In this document: piece by piece, positions 43,263-54,591 of the stretch
Numbering within the stretch: the first letter of the stretch is position 1
Layout: every line of letters starts with the position of its first letter
Assembly (NCBI GenBank): GCA_029204225.1
Contig: CM055092.1
Span: forward strand, 45,704,087 to 45,764,086
DNA from: Diphasiastrum complanatum
Lineage: Eukaryota > Streptophyta > Lycopodiopsida > Lycopodiales > Lycopodiaceae
Direction: 5' to 3'
Length of the DNA stretch: 60,000 bases
Notes under the pieces: generated by a model
The model's input: the letters and a program-made list of their open reading frames with translations, nothing else
Told to the model about the DNA's origin: nothing
The model's database searches: none
Position numbers and translations under genes: made by a program

Positions 43263-43730
43263 GTGTGTCAGAATTCACACGCGCTCCACGATTGTGAGAA
43301 GTTGAAGACAATGGCAACAATCAGCAAAAACTCTAGATTTACCAAGCGCACAGATGTGCGAAGCTCATTTATTCAAGGCTACCTGAAAGACTTGCAGTTG
43401 GATCATCTTCAACAATTCAATCCGAATAAGGTCACGGAGACAACAGCATCAGAATTTTTGAGTAATATCAAGGAGTCGGAGGAGCAGGGTCTTATGCAAG
43501 TGTGGAATGTGAGCATTCCGATCACTGAACAAATGTTCGCTGATACGATTGGTTTGCCAATCGGTTTTGATATGTCGAATGTGCCTGCAATGCAGGTGAC
43601 TGATTTCTTCCCGGCAAGGGCGTTCAACAAGGAGCAAGGGTGTAAGCTCAGCCTTTGTAACTCATCGGCTCTGGGTCTTTTGGGGCGATGTATGAATCAA
43701 CTAATTTTTGGACATCACACTTCACATTGA
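43263..43730 (+). CDS. Hypothetical ORF, unrecognised
   Basis: Frame of 155 codons. The likely Met at 43311 starts MATISKNSRFTKRTDVRSSF, followed by YLKDLQLDHLQQFNPNKVTE, QVWNVSIPITEQMFADTIGL and PIGFDMSNVPAMQVTDFF. A second short + frame (43742-43969) reads DPWGRIAYKQFRKCLEGTKK and ITKICKAFENKCYMF and could be the continuation after a shift. The composition is globular, with mixed charge and hydrophobicity. I do not recognise the domain. Its position just past the second gypsy element and the tRNA-derived insertion suggests a retroelement-associated protein, but that is only inference from context. Confidence 0.35.
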   Translation: MCQNSHALHDCEKLKTMATISKNSRFTKRTDVRSSFIQGYLKDLQLDHLQQFNPNKVTETTASEFLSNIKESEEQGLMQVWNVSIPITEQMFADTIGLPIGFDMSNVPAMQVTDFFPARAFNKEQGCKLSLCNSSALGLLGRCMNQLIFGHHTSH

Positions 43731-45228
43731 TATAGGCTGCCTTGCACGATCCATGGGGCAGAATTGCGTACAAACAATTCAGAAAGTGTCTCGAGGGCAC
43801 TAAGAAGTACAGTGAATGGGGGGCGCATATTACCAAGATCTGCAAAGCTTTTGAGAACAAGTGTTATATGTTCCCACGGGAGAATGGACTTCATTCAATA
43901 ACGATTCCAAATAGAATTTCTTGCAAACAAATACAAAATTGTTTGAGCATTTATTCACATATGAAATGACAAAACGTCTATGAAACTTATGAAGAGCTTA
44001 ATCCTCATTAGAAAATGAAAAAGATGAGACTTTTTTCAAACTCAAAGTTACATAATTTAGAAAAAATTAATTTTCCATTTTGATAACAAACCCTGGACTC
44101 CAAAACATTCTTCAATATGGTAAATGAACTTATTAATACTCATAATTATAGATTTTAACAAACAAGCATCTACTGAAAGAGGACGAAATTTAGTGCTTTT
44201 AGAAAAGGACTCTTTCAAAAACGATGAGGGAAGGATTGATGTATCTGCACTAACAATATGACCTAAAGAAAGATCACAAAACTTCGAATAAAATGAGTCA
44301 ACACAAGAACAAGGGCTATTAAGGATAGACAACTTTTTCTTTTCTGAAATATTCCGACCATTATCAGCATAATTAAAGGCTTTTTGTCCTATAGTTTTAT
44401 CATATTTCTAAGCAACCACTGGATGATTGCAAATTTTCTTCACACGAAGAAGAGCATCCATAACTTCAAGCTTTCTAAGAATAGAGCTCAAAATAATTAT
44501 GTCAAGATCAGATGAAGTAAATATTGTGATGAGTAGATCTTTACTAGAGGTAAAACATTAAATTTTAAGATAAGTTTTGGACTTTATAAATCGACTTAAT
44601 AGAGTTTTTGAGTTGATAAAAATGAGAATGTGACATACCTAGATTTTGACAAGACATATTATCTCAAGTATAGAGCAACCGAAACAGGTTCTTGGGATTG
44701 TATCTATTAAACATATCGAGAGAGAACTTACCCAAAGACATAACACAATCCAAATAAATAAACCTCCTTATGTACCTCGAGAAGGTGTGATCGCAGATTG
44801 TGGAATGTAGCAATCTAGAGGAGGGGGTAGATGTTCTGATATAAGTTTCCAAACTTTCAAACCATTGCGAACATAAGGTGTAATGTTTTTAGGTTTAGAG
44901 TGGATTCTCCACAACATGGAAGTTTTTTTGGCAAAGTTTCTACTCTTTCGTAACTTGGACTTATCCTCAAGATTATAACCTCTAGAAAAAAAGGACTAAA
45001 GAGTGCTCATCCAAAAAAGTTCATGAAGCCACGCTACCTAAAAAAACTCTTTAGAATTAGAAAAGTTTCCAGCAATGTGCTCAATGTGAAAGACCCGAAA
45101 AGACTCAAAACCACAGTTGGCTATAGCAGTATACAAAGGTTTAACCTAGCCTGTTCGTAGCGATCACAAATAGTTCCAGTGGGACAGAGATAGAGAACTG
45201 TAGAGCAATTGTCCCTTGCTTTTGCTTC

Positions 45229-45302
45229 GGGGGGGGGGGGGGTGCTGCCCCCCAATCCCCCTGCCAGGGGTTGCCCCCCGGCGACAGTAGATGGGAGACC
45301 AA
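45229..45302. repeat. GC-rich hairpin-forming block
   Basis: A run of about 14 G (45229-45242) is followed by TGCTGCCCCCC and then CCCCTGCCAGGGG, so the block can fold into two adjacent G/C hairpins. It is an abrupt GC island inside AT-rich, decayed sequence and looks like an insertion. Confidence 0.6.
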
Positions 45303-45489
45303 ATGCGTGTCGATAAGGGCCCAATATTTATGCCCCCAACTATTTGCACATTGCACTCACATCTCTAGTGAAATGATTGCAAAAGTGATCATCATCCATA
45401 GAGTTGATAGCCCAAACTGTAGCATTAACAATGACTGAGAACCAAAGCAAATAACAACCAAATAGCTACTGACTTTTATCTATTTGTGC

Positions 45490-45686
45490 CCTATCTATTG
45501 CACTTTTGGGAGGCAAAATGCTGGTTTGAGCATTGCTCCCCTGAAAAATTTTCAACCATAAACTATTTTTCCAAAAAAACAAAAAAAAAATATACATTTT
45601 TGCACATTTCGCGGTTTGAAACACGTTTCGGAAAATCACGGTTCATGAAACATGAACCAAGCGAAGCGCGTTTCGCTGCAACTATG
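45490..45686. mobile_element. Possible third hAT-type MITE
   Basis: The right end reads (reverse complement) CATAGTTGCAGCGAAACG, sharing CATAGTTGC with the right end of the element at 3407-4055. It is followed by ATTTGTAC (45687-45694), and ATTTGTGC, one base different, stands at 45482-45489 before the proposed left end CCTATCTATTGCAC. The interior is full of short palindromes such as GGTTCATGAAACATGAACC. The left terminus is poor, so this is tentative. Confidence 0.35.
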
Positions 45687-47261
45687 ATTTGTACTATTTC
45701 TACTAGCAAAACAAAGGGGTAAAGGTATGGAAGAGCAAACCTTTGAAGTGTTGATAGTAAAAGAGCCATAAATAATATTTTGAGTAGTCATCAAGCAATT
45801 GTTTAAGACCAGGCACAAGAAATGAGAAGCTCTCTCTTCTGATTTAAAACCATTTGACATAGATATAAAATAGGTAGCCTGTTGACATACAGTGTTTTAT
45901 CTGTTATAATCAAAATGGCAACTGGTATAGGTACCATCAGAAGGAATAAAAGACTATAATCATAGGAAGGTAACTTCAGTCTGTGAAAGATGCTCTCACC
46001 TATAGAGCATGCGAATCAATCCTCATCAGTAGTTGCTTCAAAAGCCACTAAGAAAACATCAATGTTCAGGAAAGCCAGCATAGTCCAAAAATGGAACCGG
46101 CATCTTTTCCCAAAAACTGGCATGGCAAAAATTGTACAGGATTTTTTTTGTCATAAATCTTGGGTTTTATAGGGGAAAAGCGGCAAGTAAGAGCTTGTCA
46201 CTCAATAGAGGCCAAAAAAATCTTTCACATGTGGGTTTTTGGAGGGAAACCTCAAGAAGGTTTCCCGAACACTGAAAAAACATGAACCAAACTCTATCTG
46301 AATTAAAGGTCTTATATCTGTGGGACAGAATACTCCAATCACGTACAGTACATTCAAAAAGATTTCTCATCTTTGAACTACATCAGCATTTAAAAGAAAA
46401 GGTTCTTGTCTAACCTCAGCAGAGCTGTAGGTCTTATCATTGTGAAGAAAAGAGTATATTGTAACAAAAAAATATGAAGTCTAGTAAGAGCCGAAACAAT
46501 TGCAAAATAGCTTTAGGTCTTATAAAATCACCATAAGAACATAACATGACTCGCAAGTATCTTAAAAACCCGCAATCAGACTCAAGTTTCAACTTATGCC
46601 CACAGCAAACATTTTCCTCCGAAGGGATGCCTCCATATGTGAATGCCTTGTTTACAGACTATAACCAGACCTCGTTTACAAAGTCTCATCACTCAATTAT
46701 CATCGTAAAAGCAGAGTATACTGTAACAAAATAAAAATTAGTAAGAGCCAAAGCAATTGCAAAATAGCGTAACAGGAGGTAAGTCAAGCAGATCTATCTA
46801 ACAAGCATTGAGCGCGATGTTAGAAACGTTTTCAGGAAACCCATGATCTGAAAATTGTCTAGCAGTGTTGTTTTCAGGAGACTTATCAATCAGCGAATTC
46901 ATCAACGAAAGACGATCCCTTTACAGGGCAGAAAACAATATGATAGAATCCTTGGATCTTGGCAAAGGATTTGATGAGCAGAAGGTGGGGAGCATGAGAA
47001 AGCATCTATAAGGGGAAATAGTTTGACTATCCAATATTGTAAGGAGCAAGCCAATCTTCAAATCAGAATGGCAAAAGCATCAGACTGGACCAAAATGAAT
47101 CGGACTTCTCCACAGCTGATAACAACATCAGTTCTGTATATTTTCCATGAGGAGAATAATTTACAATAACTTGTACTATGTTATTTCCCAGTCTGCTGCC
47201 TGCTGTCAGTTCACAGGCATTTGACAAACTATACACAGGTCTATGCTCATTTGTATGAGGT

Positions 47262-50200
47262 TTATGATGTGCTTTCTTGAAGTTTACCGTTTTCCGACAC
47301 GGAAGAGCTTGTAGGAACGCTTGGCATAAGCTCAGCCTCAAAGAGCTTTGAAGGTAGTCTCTGATATATCCTGGATCCATAGCGCATCATCTTGCTAGAA
47401 CTTGTTTGAATAACTTTTCCCCACTTCACTCCATTCCATCTTTGCTGTATGTAGACAGCAATTGCAAGAGCCAACGCTAGGAGTGGGATCGCTACATCAC
47501 CTGCCCGAGAATAGAAGTCAAATCTGGGGTTGGCATAGATATACTCATCTGAAAAGTAAGGATTAAAGAGGGGGGTCCTTAAAGCATTATATGCATGTGG
47601 TAGCATACGCAAAACTGTCAGTCCTATGTAATAGAGTCGTCGAAGAGGCTTCCCATTTACATCCCAAATGGCTCCTCCAAGCACTTGTGGCAATAAGAAG
47701 AGATCCTGCATCAGACCTCCGTACTCCCTCATCTCTTTCACCCATTCTCGATCGTTTTTTACACTTCCTTCCCAGTCAACATATGTGACAGCACTAACCT
47801 GGTTTTGACTTTTATGCAAAGAATGGATAGTAAGCACTAACAGAAAGCCGATTGCATGAACGAGAAGGAAGATCAAAAGAACCTTTTTTTCACTTGGAAC
47901 TCTTCCAGGCTCCAGTGGGTGCCGGGTACCCAGTCGAATACGTGCTTTTACAACTTTTTGACAAAGACGCAAGTTCAATAGAAAAACCACCAAAATAAGA
48001 AGCTTGACGACATACATGATCACCTGAGTCCACTCACCATCTTTCAATATTGAAGATTTGGCTTCGTCCCTATCAGACAAAAGCTTTGCAAATAGAGCTT
48101 CGGCACCTATTATCAGTGGGACACCATAGCCTAGTGCCTGAACCCCGAGCATGACAAGCGAGATAAAAGGAACTGGATCTCTGTTGTTTCTGATATAGAT
48201 AAGTTGGCAGGCAATGCACGCCACTATTAAGGACAATGTCAAAAGACTAAGTCCACCTTCTAGGCTCTTTCTAGAAATTATCTCCTTTCTCTGCTCCTGA
48301 TAAAGAATGGGAAATGTTTGCAAACTCACTTGGGGAGAGAAGAAAGGATCATCTTCTGTACGACGGCTTGTGATTGTAAGGCTGACTGTTGGATTGACCA
48401 ACCATTGAGCATTTTTCGGAGGGAATTGCACAACGACTTCAACATTGCAATCTAAGCCATCTACCAAATCAAAGCTGTTATTTTGCAATACCTGCCATGG
48501 TACAGATATCTCTCTACAGCCCACCAGATACATCTTCCCCGTTTTGGGGTTGTAGACCCCTTCTCCAAAGATCACTGGAACCCTTTCCAGCCCTGTTACC
48601 GTCAATTGAGCAGCCACCCTCACTAACTCCCCCTCCTCTTCAGGACCCACACGGGTTCGGTGTTGGCGGTCCTCTGCAGCCTGTATTCCCTCCTCCACAG
48701 AAATGTTGGAAACATGGGTCCAGTCAGTTGCAATAAAATCTTCTATGGCAATGATTTCAAAATCCAAATAACTTCGCAAGTGAGAGCTTTTATGCAGTGT
48801 TTGTGGAATGATAGCTGAATGCACAGTAAGATCCTCACTGAGTGAGTTGTAGCTCCCATTTGAGGGATATTCTAACAAGGACAGCTTGATTTTATCACTT
48901 AGGCCAAGTGGCACTTCTCTTTCCAGAATGGCACCTGCAAAGTTTATTTTGGTATACTTGTAGAGCATGCCTAGATCTCTTGGAAGAACACGGGGGAAGA
49001 TCATCAGATGGAATGATAAAGAATCAAAAGAGGTAGCAGTGTTGCTGTCTAAACTGGAAATGGTGCCAACAAGCATGTCCCTTTGAGTGATTGAAAGTGC
49101 AGTTGGGATGTAAAGACAGATCCTAATTTTGCAATCTGCACGAGAGCCGTTGGCACAAGCAATCATACAGAGCTGGCCGGAAGATTTCTTCCACATGCCT
49201 TCTGTCATAAGAGTCAGTCTGTCCAGGCCGGATCGTAAGATGGCGACATTAGGATTTTCATTTGGAAGAACCGCTCTGAAGAAGGCACTAAAATTAGAAG
49301 CTCTTCCTGAATGTTCATCCTCCAGTTCGACGCACCTGATATCCTGTATCAAAATTTGTGAGCCATTCCTGTGTACAGGCAACCCATCTCTGCTCTTAAA
49401 AGGACCAAGTTTGGTGCAATATTCCTCTGACTTATTACATTTCCAGTTAGATAGTGGCTGAAGCCATTGCCCAGTCAGCAACTGCATCACTGTCGCACAG
49501 AAGCGATCTCCGCGATATATATCTGTGTCTTTCACAATTGGGGTAGCTCCCTTGCAGGCTGCCTCCGCAAGATCCCCATGTTTAAACTGATAACTTGTAT
49601 AAGCCCCAAGCTGAGACACAAGGCTGATCGGATCGAAGTAGCTCGACTCTTCAGGGTTTGATAGGCTTGTGAGAACACCATAAATGGCACGGCTTGTGAG
49701 GGACATTTCCTTTGGATAATGCAGCTGGAGCATTAAGTTACAAGATCTAATTATTGGTGGAGAACTGGTTGAATAGGCTTCAAGATCTGACCATGGGTTG
49801 GAGACAATTGAGCTTCGAAGGGGCAGAACAGTACACCCGAGCATGCAGACAGATCGATCAGCTTCACTTTCAATGTATAAGCCTTCCATTAAGACGGTGA
49901 GCGTGGACAAGCCCGAAAAGAAACCAAAGTCTTCATTGCTGTTGCTGGAGTACCCGCGCCCTTGATGAATACCTCCAATGTTCAGCTCCAAAACTCCACT
50001 CACTTGCGGCTTTTTCTGTTTTCTATCTCCCTTTAGGTTCACGTCCGTGATCCAGAAAGATGCAAGGTGAACCGGATCAACTTCGCTGTCGTTCTGCTCA
50101 ACTTTGAAAGGTAGAAGTGGTGACCTCCCAGCTGCCTGATCCCAGTCACCATTCTCAAATGAGAGCTCATTCTGTATAGCCCAACTTGGATCCGGTCTAT

Positions 50201-50432
50201 CTTGTGTAGACAAAGAAGAGCTATCAGTGCTGCTGCTCAATATGGCTTTGCATTTCTCCTCTACTTCTTGACTCCTATCGTAACTGGATTTGTATTTGCC
50301 ATTATACCCCATGGAGAAGCCAACCGGGGTTTCAGACGTTTGAGCCGGAGTGTTGTAGAATGAAGCTACAACGCAGGACAAATCGAGCACGATCCATAAG
50401 AGACATATATACAGGCGCTTGTGATCAGCCAT
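47262..50432 (-). CDS. DUF2921 multi-pass membrane protein
   Basis: An intact, intronless frame of 1056 residues. It begins with a signal peptide (MADHKRLYICLLWIVLDLSC, cleaved near residue 24), then a large lumenal or extracellular region (to about 720) with Cys-containing repeats such as DRSVCMLGCTVLP and SGQLCMIACANGSRADCKIR. A membrane domain of about six or seven helices follows (near 728-747, 756-780, 805-823, 850-869, 905-946 and 980-997) and a Ser-rich tail. The end of the membrane domain (LMQDLFLLPQVLGGAIWDVN, RMLPHAYNALRTPLFNPYF, DFYSRAGDVAIPL) matches the core of the Tul1/FLYING SAUCER family of endomembrane ubiquitin ligases, but no RING finger follows. From memory, plant DUF2921 proteins have this RING-less form. 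The biochemical role is unknown. A tandem repeat lies 260-415 bp upstream. Confidence 0.92.
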   Translation of the reverse strand: MADHKRLYICLLWIVLDLSCVVASFYNTPAQTSETPVGFSMGYNGKYKSSYDRSQEVEEKCKAILSSSTDSSSLSTQDRPDPSWAIQNELSFENGDWDQAAGRSPLLPFKVEQNDSEVDPVHLASFWITDVNLKGDRKQKKPQVSGVLELNIGGIHQGRGYSSNSNEDFGFFSGLSTLTVLMEGLYIESEADRSVCMLGCTVLPLRSSIVSNPWSDLEAYSTSSPPIIRSCNLMLQLHYPKEMSLTSRAIYGVLTSLSNPEESSYFDPISLVSQLGAYTSYQFKHGDLAEAACKGATPIVKDTDIYRGDRFCATVMQLLTGQWLQPLSNWKCNKSEEYCTKLGPFKSRDGLPVHRNGSQILIQDIRCVELEDEHSGRASNFSAFFRAVLPNENPNVAILRSGLDRLTLMTEGMWKKSSGQLCMIACANGSRADCKIRICLYIPTALSITQRDMLVGTISSLDSNTATSFDSLSFHLMIFPRVLPRDLGMLYKYTKINFAGAILEREVPLGLSDKIKLSLLEYPSNGSYNSLSEDLTVHSAIIPQTLHKSSHLRSYLDFEIIAIEDFIATDWTHVSNISVEEGIQAAEDRQHRTRVGPEEEGELVRVAAQLTVTGLERVPVIFGEGVYNPKTGKMYLVGCREISVPWQVLQNNSFDLVDGLDCNVEVVVQFPPKNAQWLVNPTVSLTITSRRTEDDPFFSPQVSLQTFPILYQEQRKEIISRKSLEGGLSLLTLSLIVACIACQLIYIRNNRDPVPFISLVMLGVQALGYGVPLIIGAEALFAKLLSDRDEAKSSILKDGEWTQVIMYVVKLLILVVFLLNLRLCQKVVKARIRLGTRHPLEPGRVPSEKKVLLIFLLVHAIGFLLVLTIHSLHKSQNQVSAVTYVDWEGSVKNDREWVKEMREYGGLMQDLFLLPQVLGGAIWDVNGKPLRRLYYIGLTVLRMLPHAYNALRTPLFNPYFSDEYIYANPRFDFYSRAGDVAIPLLALALAIAVYIQQRWNGVKWGKVIQTSSSKMMRYGSRIYQRLPSKLFEAELMPSVPTSSSVSENGKLQESTS

Positions 50433-50689
50433 CTGTTACTCCGTGATGGAGTGGATCACACAGCTCAGAAAGGCGATGCTTTTTGGCGCAGAAGGTCCAA
50501 GACAAGGGCTTTGAAACAAAAATGCTACTCAATCACGCTAGCTGCTCGTAGCATTTTACATCTTAGAAAACGACCCACAAGGATCTTGAGGCCTAAATTC
50601 ATGTAATGTGTGGCGTTAATAGGGTTTAACTAAAGCTTACTGCCATGAAAGCCAATAACAGAGTTGATCTCAAGATTGTTGCTGTGATA

Positions 50690-50846
50690 GTCAGCAGTAG
50701 CGTAGATCTGAAGCTTTTTGAATGCTGCTATAATTGTCAGCAATAGCGTAGATCTGAAGCTTTTAAAATATTGCCATGATTGTCAGCAATAGGGTAGATC
50801 TGAAGCTTTAGAATGAGTGTCAAGCAACAGGGTAGATACCAAGCTT
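50690..50846. repeat. 46-bp tandem repeat upstream of DUF2921 gene
   Basis: GTCAGCARTAGSGTAGATCTGAAGCTT recurs at 50690, 50736 and 50782, exactly 46 bp apart, with a more diverged copy at 50819. The copies share an AGATCTGAAGCTT core. The array lies about 260-415 bp before the DUF2921 start codon, within reach of its promoter. Confidence 0.85.
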
Positions 50847-50849
50847 ACA

Positions 50850-51913
50850 AGAAAAAGCAATGCCCGTTCAATCCTAGCCTGATCACTTGGATCTTGCGAC
50901 AGAAAAAGTAACAACTATTCAAAGGAAGGGTCAGAAAAGTAGGAGTGCAGCTCCTAGCAAACGAGATACATATCACTACTCACATACTCACAAATTAGAG
51001 ATAGGCTTGATTGCTGCATTGCCAATGATCATACAGCTAAACAATGATCATACAACTAACTAGTATCTACGATCACCGATGCTGCACAGACAAGAGAGCT
51101 GATAAGAGATCTGATGAGATGATACAACAAGAAGAAGGGCAGAGAAGGAATTAGCCAGAGCAGCAGCAGCTAAATCCTCTGCGGAGGAGAAGGAATGGGG
51201 TTTGGTTGCGACATCCGCCCACGTCTTTGGAGCTCAAGCCCATGTGTAAGCGTCGCCGACGAAATCGAGAGCAGAGAGAGAGAACGACAAAGCAGCAACC
51301 GGTGGTTTACCGCCCATCGTGGGATGCACGATGGAAGCGACGACAGGTTCCTATTAAATGGATTGAAGGTGCAGGGAAATTGTTGGGCACATGAAGCTTG
51401 GTGGGGGTGGGCTGCGTTGAGGTGGAGGTGTAATGAATGCGCCATGTGAAAACCTCCATCACCGCCGATTCCAGAACTGCCACCGACGACAAAAGTCTTA
51501 CTCCTTTACAAAACTTTCTTCCCTCCCCTCACCACCACAACAACAACAACAACAAAAAATGACGACCACCAACCATTTGCCTAGGCCCTCACATGCACAT
51601 GCCCAGGCCCAATACCAATCAATAGATAATCTCTCTCTCAACTCACATTATTTTTATTTGTTTTCTAAAATTTAAAAACCCTAAAATTTTGAAAAAACTA
51701 CGCTCTTCTCTTTATCGCGATGCTCTATTTCATACATGTCTCTCTCTAGAAAGTTATATTTCTCTATCCCTAAACAATTCTCTTTCTAAAAGTTTCTTCT
51801 AAAATCATGTGCTTTAAATATTCTCTCACCACTCAACGCCTTTCAAATGCCCTTCAAAAAAAAATTAGGGCTGATGTGGCCCAATAAAAATGCAAAAATT
51901 GCGTTTTCCCAGC

Positions 51914-51916
<3 letters not shown>
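50850..51916. other. Upstream flank of the DUF2921 gene, no gene
   Basis: Overlapping short frames on both strands (51170-51675) show no domain and look like chance. AAACCCTAA near 51676-51685 is a telo-box-like motif, but no gene start is evident beside it. A CAACAACAA run lies at 51536-51556. Confidence 0.4.

Positions 51917-52009
<93 letters not shown>
51917..52009. repeat. Compound (CT)n(TA)n microsatellite
   Basis: About 26 CT units (51917-51968) run directly into about 20 TA units (51969-52009). Confidence 0.97.
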
Positions 52010-52089
52010 TTACTAGTAAAGAGTGCCCGTCGTTGACGGGCAATGGAGGCCGATGATTTGGATGATGGCCAATCTTGCACATCTCGCAT

Positions 52090-52345
52090 CTCGAATATCA
52101 AACATTCGAGTCTTTGGAAAAATTTGAGCCTTTGGAAAAATTCGAGCCTTCAGAAAAATTTGAGCCTTCAAAAATTTCGAGTCTTCGGAAAAATTCTAGT
52201 CGTTGGAAAATAAAATCGAGTCTTTCGAAAAATTCGAGTGTTCAAAAAAATTCGAGTCTTTTAAAAAATTCGACTTGACAATACAAAGGGTCCTTCAATC
52301 CTTCGAAAAAATTCGAGTCTTTGAAAAAATTTGATCCTTTGAGAT
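52090..52345. repeat. ATTCGAGTCTTTGGAAAA minisatellite
   Basis: About a dozen degenerate units of 18-21 bp of the form AAAATTCGAGYCTTYGG, interrupted once by about 30 bp (52270-52300). Apparent Phe-Glu-Pro-x-Glu-Lys peptide repeats in one frame come from this array. Confidence 0.85.
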
Positions 52346-52629
52346 TCAAGATAGTGAGTTTGGGCTTGTGGTTAAACATTCATGAAAATGGTGGGCCAAG
52401 ATAGAGATTTGAAAGATTAAAAAAAGAAGACGCAATTTTAGGTAGTCAAGAAAATTTTCATTTTCATGATTTATGGATCTATCTTTGATAATTCAAAATA
52501 AAAAAGAAATCCATGTATGTAATAAAGATTATTGGCTAAAGTTTAAAGCACATTGAAGTGTGTGAAAAAAATAAAACCTTAACTTCAAATTTCAAATATT
52601 TAAATTTAGAGAAAGATAGTGGGGCCTAT

Positions 52630-52765
52630 CCCCAATGCACACAATGTGCAAATGTATGAGGATATGCACTTTCCCCATACATGTATCCGCGAATCTTTTT
52701 GGGGGGGGGCCCATGCATACAATGTGCAAATGTATGGGATATGCACTTTGCTCATACATGCATTC
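52630..52765. repeat. Direct duplication of about 47 bp
   Basis: CACAATGTGCAAATGTATG ... GATATGCACTTT ... CATACATG occurs at about 52639-52684 and again, with small changes, at about 52717-52760. A run of nine G lies between the copies. Confidence 0.7.
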
Positions 52766-52799
52766 TTTTCTTCATATATGCATCCTCCTCCCCAAGTTT

Positions 52800-54590
52800 T
52801 TTAATTAAAAAAAGTTCATGCATGGGTGAGGGGAAGAGAATGCATGGGTGCACTCATACACATGCGCAAAAGTGTACATAAGTTTAAATATATATATAGA
52901 TACACATATATGGTAGTAGGTACCCGATGGTTCCATACCATGGAAGGGTTTCATAGCATGAAATCCCATAGAACTCGTTCCGTGACAACAATGTATATAT
53001 GTATATTTGGAGTTTTTGTTTTTATTGTTATTTTTTAACTTTTTTTGAACATGGCTTTGTGCCGGCAAGGTTTGGTGATGAATCCAACACCAACAACCCT
53101 GTATCATCACACCACGCAAGGGCGGATTTCATACCAATTTTGTTTTTCTCAAACTATAATATGACTATAACATTTTAGTATAAACCTAAATTTTAGATGA
53201 TTATTTTTTTTCTTAGAAACTTCTTTGACAAGTGTACCTCGGATTAATGTTAGGGCTCCAAAGCAACAAGGTGATTGATACATCTCAAAAAGCTATGTTG
53301 TAATAAAAGTATTAAAACAAAATAGTGATTGCATTTTAAAATAATTACAAAAATAAAAATAAAAACTTATTTTAATACTTGAACTCGTCTTAATTTTTAA
53401 CAAATGATCAAAATAGCTTACCACGATGTTGTAAAGCTACCTTTATAGTGGCGCCAGCATTGTTCCCGGCGCCAGCTGCTCCCGACGCCAAGTTCTTATG
53501 GTTAAAAATCTTTGATCGGTTCTAGCGAAGTCTAGAGAGCCCAGATCGATGTGCAATCACCTCACACGATCTAGGCATGATTAAAGGAAGTCTGGGGATC
53601 AATAATTTTTAGAGAGAGAAAACGTGCTTTACCAACCTGGAACAAAATCCTAACAAGAACAATCATTAATTGAAGGTAGGTGTACTTTCTGGTTTCACAC
53701 GTGTGAAACACTGTCTGAGTACGAACTCCAACCTGAAAATCAAGTACACATTGATAGAACCTCAAAACAATCAAAACAAATGTAGACAAATGGAGAGAAT
53801 CACTCAAAATTGCTTCCAAAACCAAGATTGGTGTCTCACACTGATTATGGCCAAATGTGGCTCTATATATACAATAAGTGGGAGCTTGTGGTACTGATCA
53901 TCCCTCTGATCCCACATGTGTAAAGGTGCTTTGTCATATGATGATTCATCATGCAAAACTGACACTTGGACAAAACCTTTTATTTTGAGGACTTTTGGTC
54001 CATTTTCTTTCTATATGGAGATCTACTTGGAAATCTTCTAGAAGTCAAGATTCGCCACGTGTGAGTTGTCCTCTACACATGGGATATGACACCTAACCAA
54101 AAGATTTGGCTCATGCAATCAATAGATTGATGCCATGTGTCATATGTCTACACTAAGACAAAAGCACACAATCTTTGAATCAAATCACAAAAGAAATCAT
54201 ATCCAATCTCCTATTGGACTTATCAAATACCAATGACTCTCTTTTTTTAAAGTTGAAATGGATATGAAAAGATTTGACACCTAGATTTTCCTTTTCACTT
54301 GACTAGTTCAACACTTGAGATTCTTGAACAAAAGATGGGTTTTGCTTCAAACACATGAAAATTAGACTTAATCACTTCTTTTGGACTCACTCTTGACCCA
54401 AATAATCTCACTCTTGAGATTTAGAATGAATTTGATTTGATTTGAAAACAAACTATACCACCAATTTTTCACATAGCTTAAAAATTAGACAACTAGATAT
54501 TCACAAAGATCTCAACCATGCATGAATACTCAAATATGGACTCCTCCTCATTCTGGACATCCAATGGGATCACAACTTGACCCTCACACT
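52800..54590. other. Intergenic, unclassified repeat-like DNA
   Basis: AT-rich sequence with stops in every frame. No LTR boundary, primer site or conserved protein motif was found. The GGCGCCAG/CGGCGCCAG motifs near 53452-53478 are a local GC patch only. The 5' LTR of the next Copia element is truncated against the right edge of this block. Confidence 0.35.
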
Positions 54591-54591
54591 C

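Larger units (their letters stand above)
44060..46990 (-). pseudogene. Decayed multi-exon gene, unidentified
   Basis: The minus strand carries several protein-like stretches separated by AT-rich gaps with plausible splice sites. In order they are LSLMNSLIDKSPENNTARQF (about 46870), DWSILSHRYKTFNSDRVWFM (46370-46180), RFHFWTMLAFLNIDVFLVAF (46080-45990, ending at GTGAGA), SEERASHFLCLVLNNCLMTT (45878-45737, ending at GTTTGC), NATVWAINSMDDDHFCNHFT (45430-45350), ESFRVFHIEHIAGNFSNSKE (45130-44900) and ILRKLEVMDALLRVKKICNH (44520-44060). They read like one large helical protein. Stops interrupt several of them, mostly TAG where Gln would fit (45055, 45005 and 44405 regions) and a TGA for Trp. I could not name the family. 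It lies on the same strand and downstream of the DUF2921 gene. Confidence 0.4.

Noticed and set aside
51170-51675. Overlapping ORFs on both strands upstream of DUF2921
   Set aside because: All are short, overlap each other on opposite strands and show no domain.
52075-52278. Phe-Glu-Pro-x-Glu-Lys repeat protein
   Set aside because: It is a degenerate minisatellite with variable unit length, so the frame is accidental.
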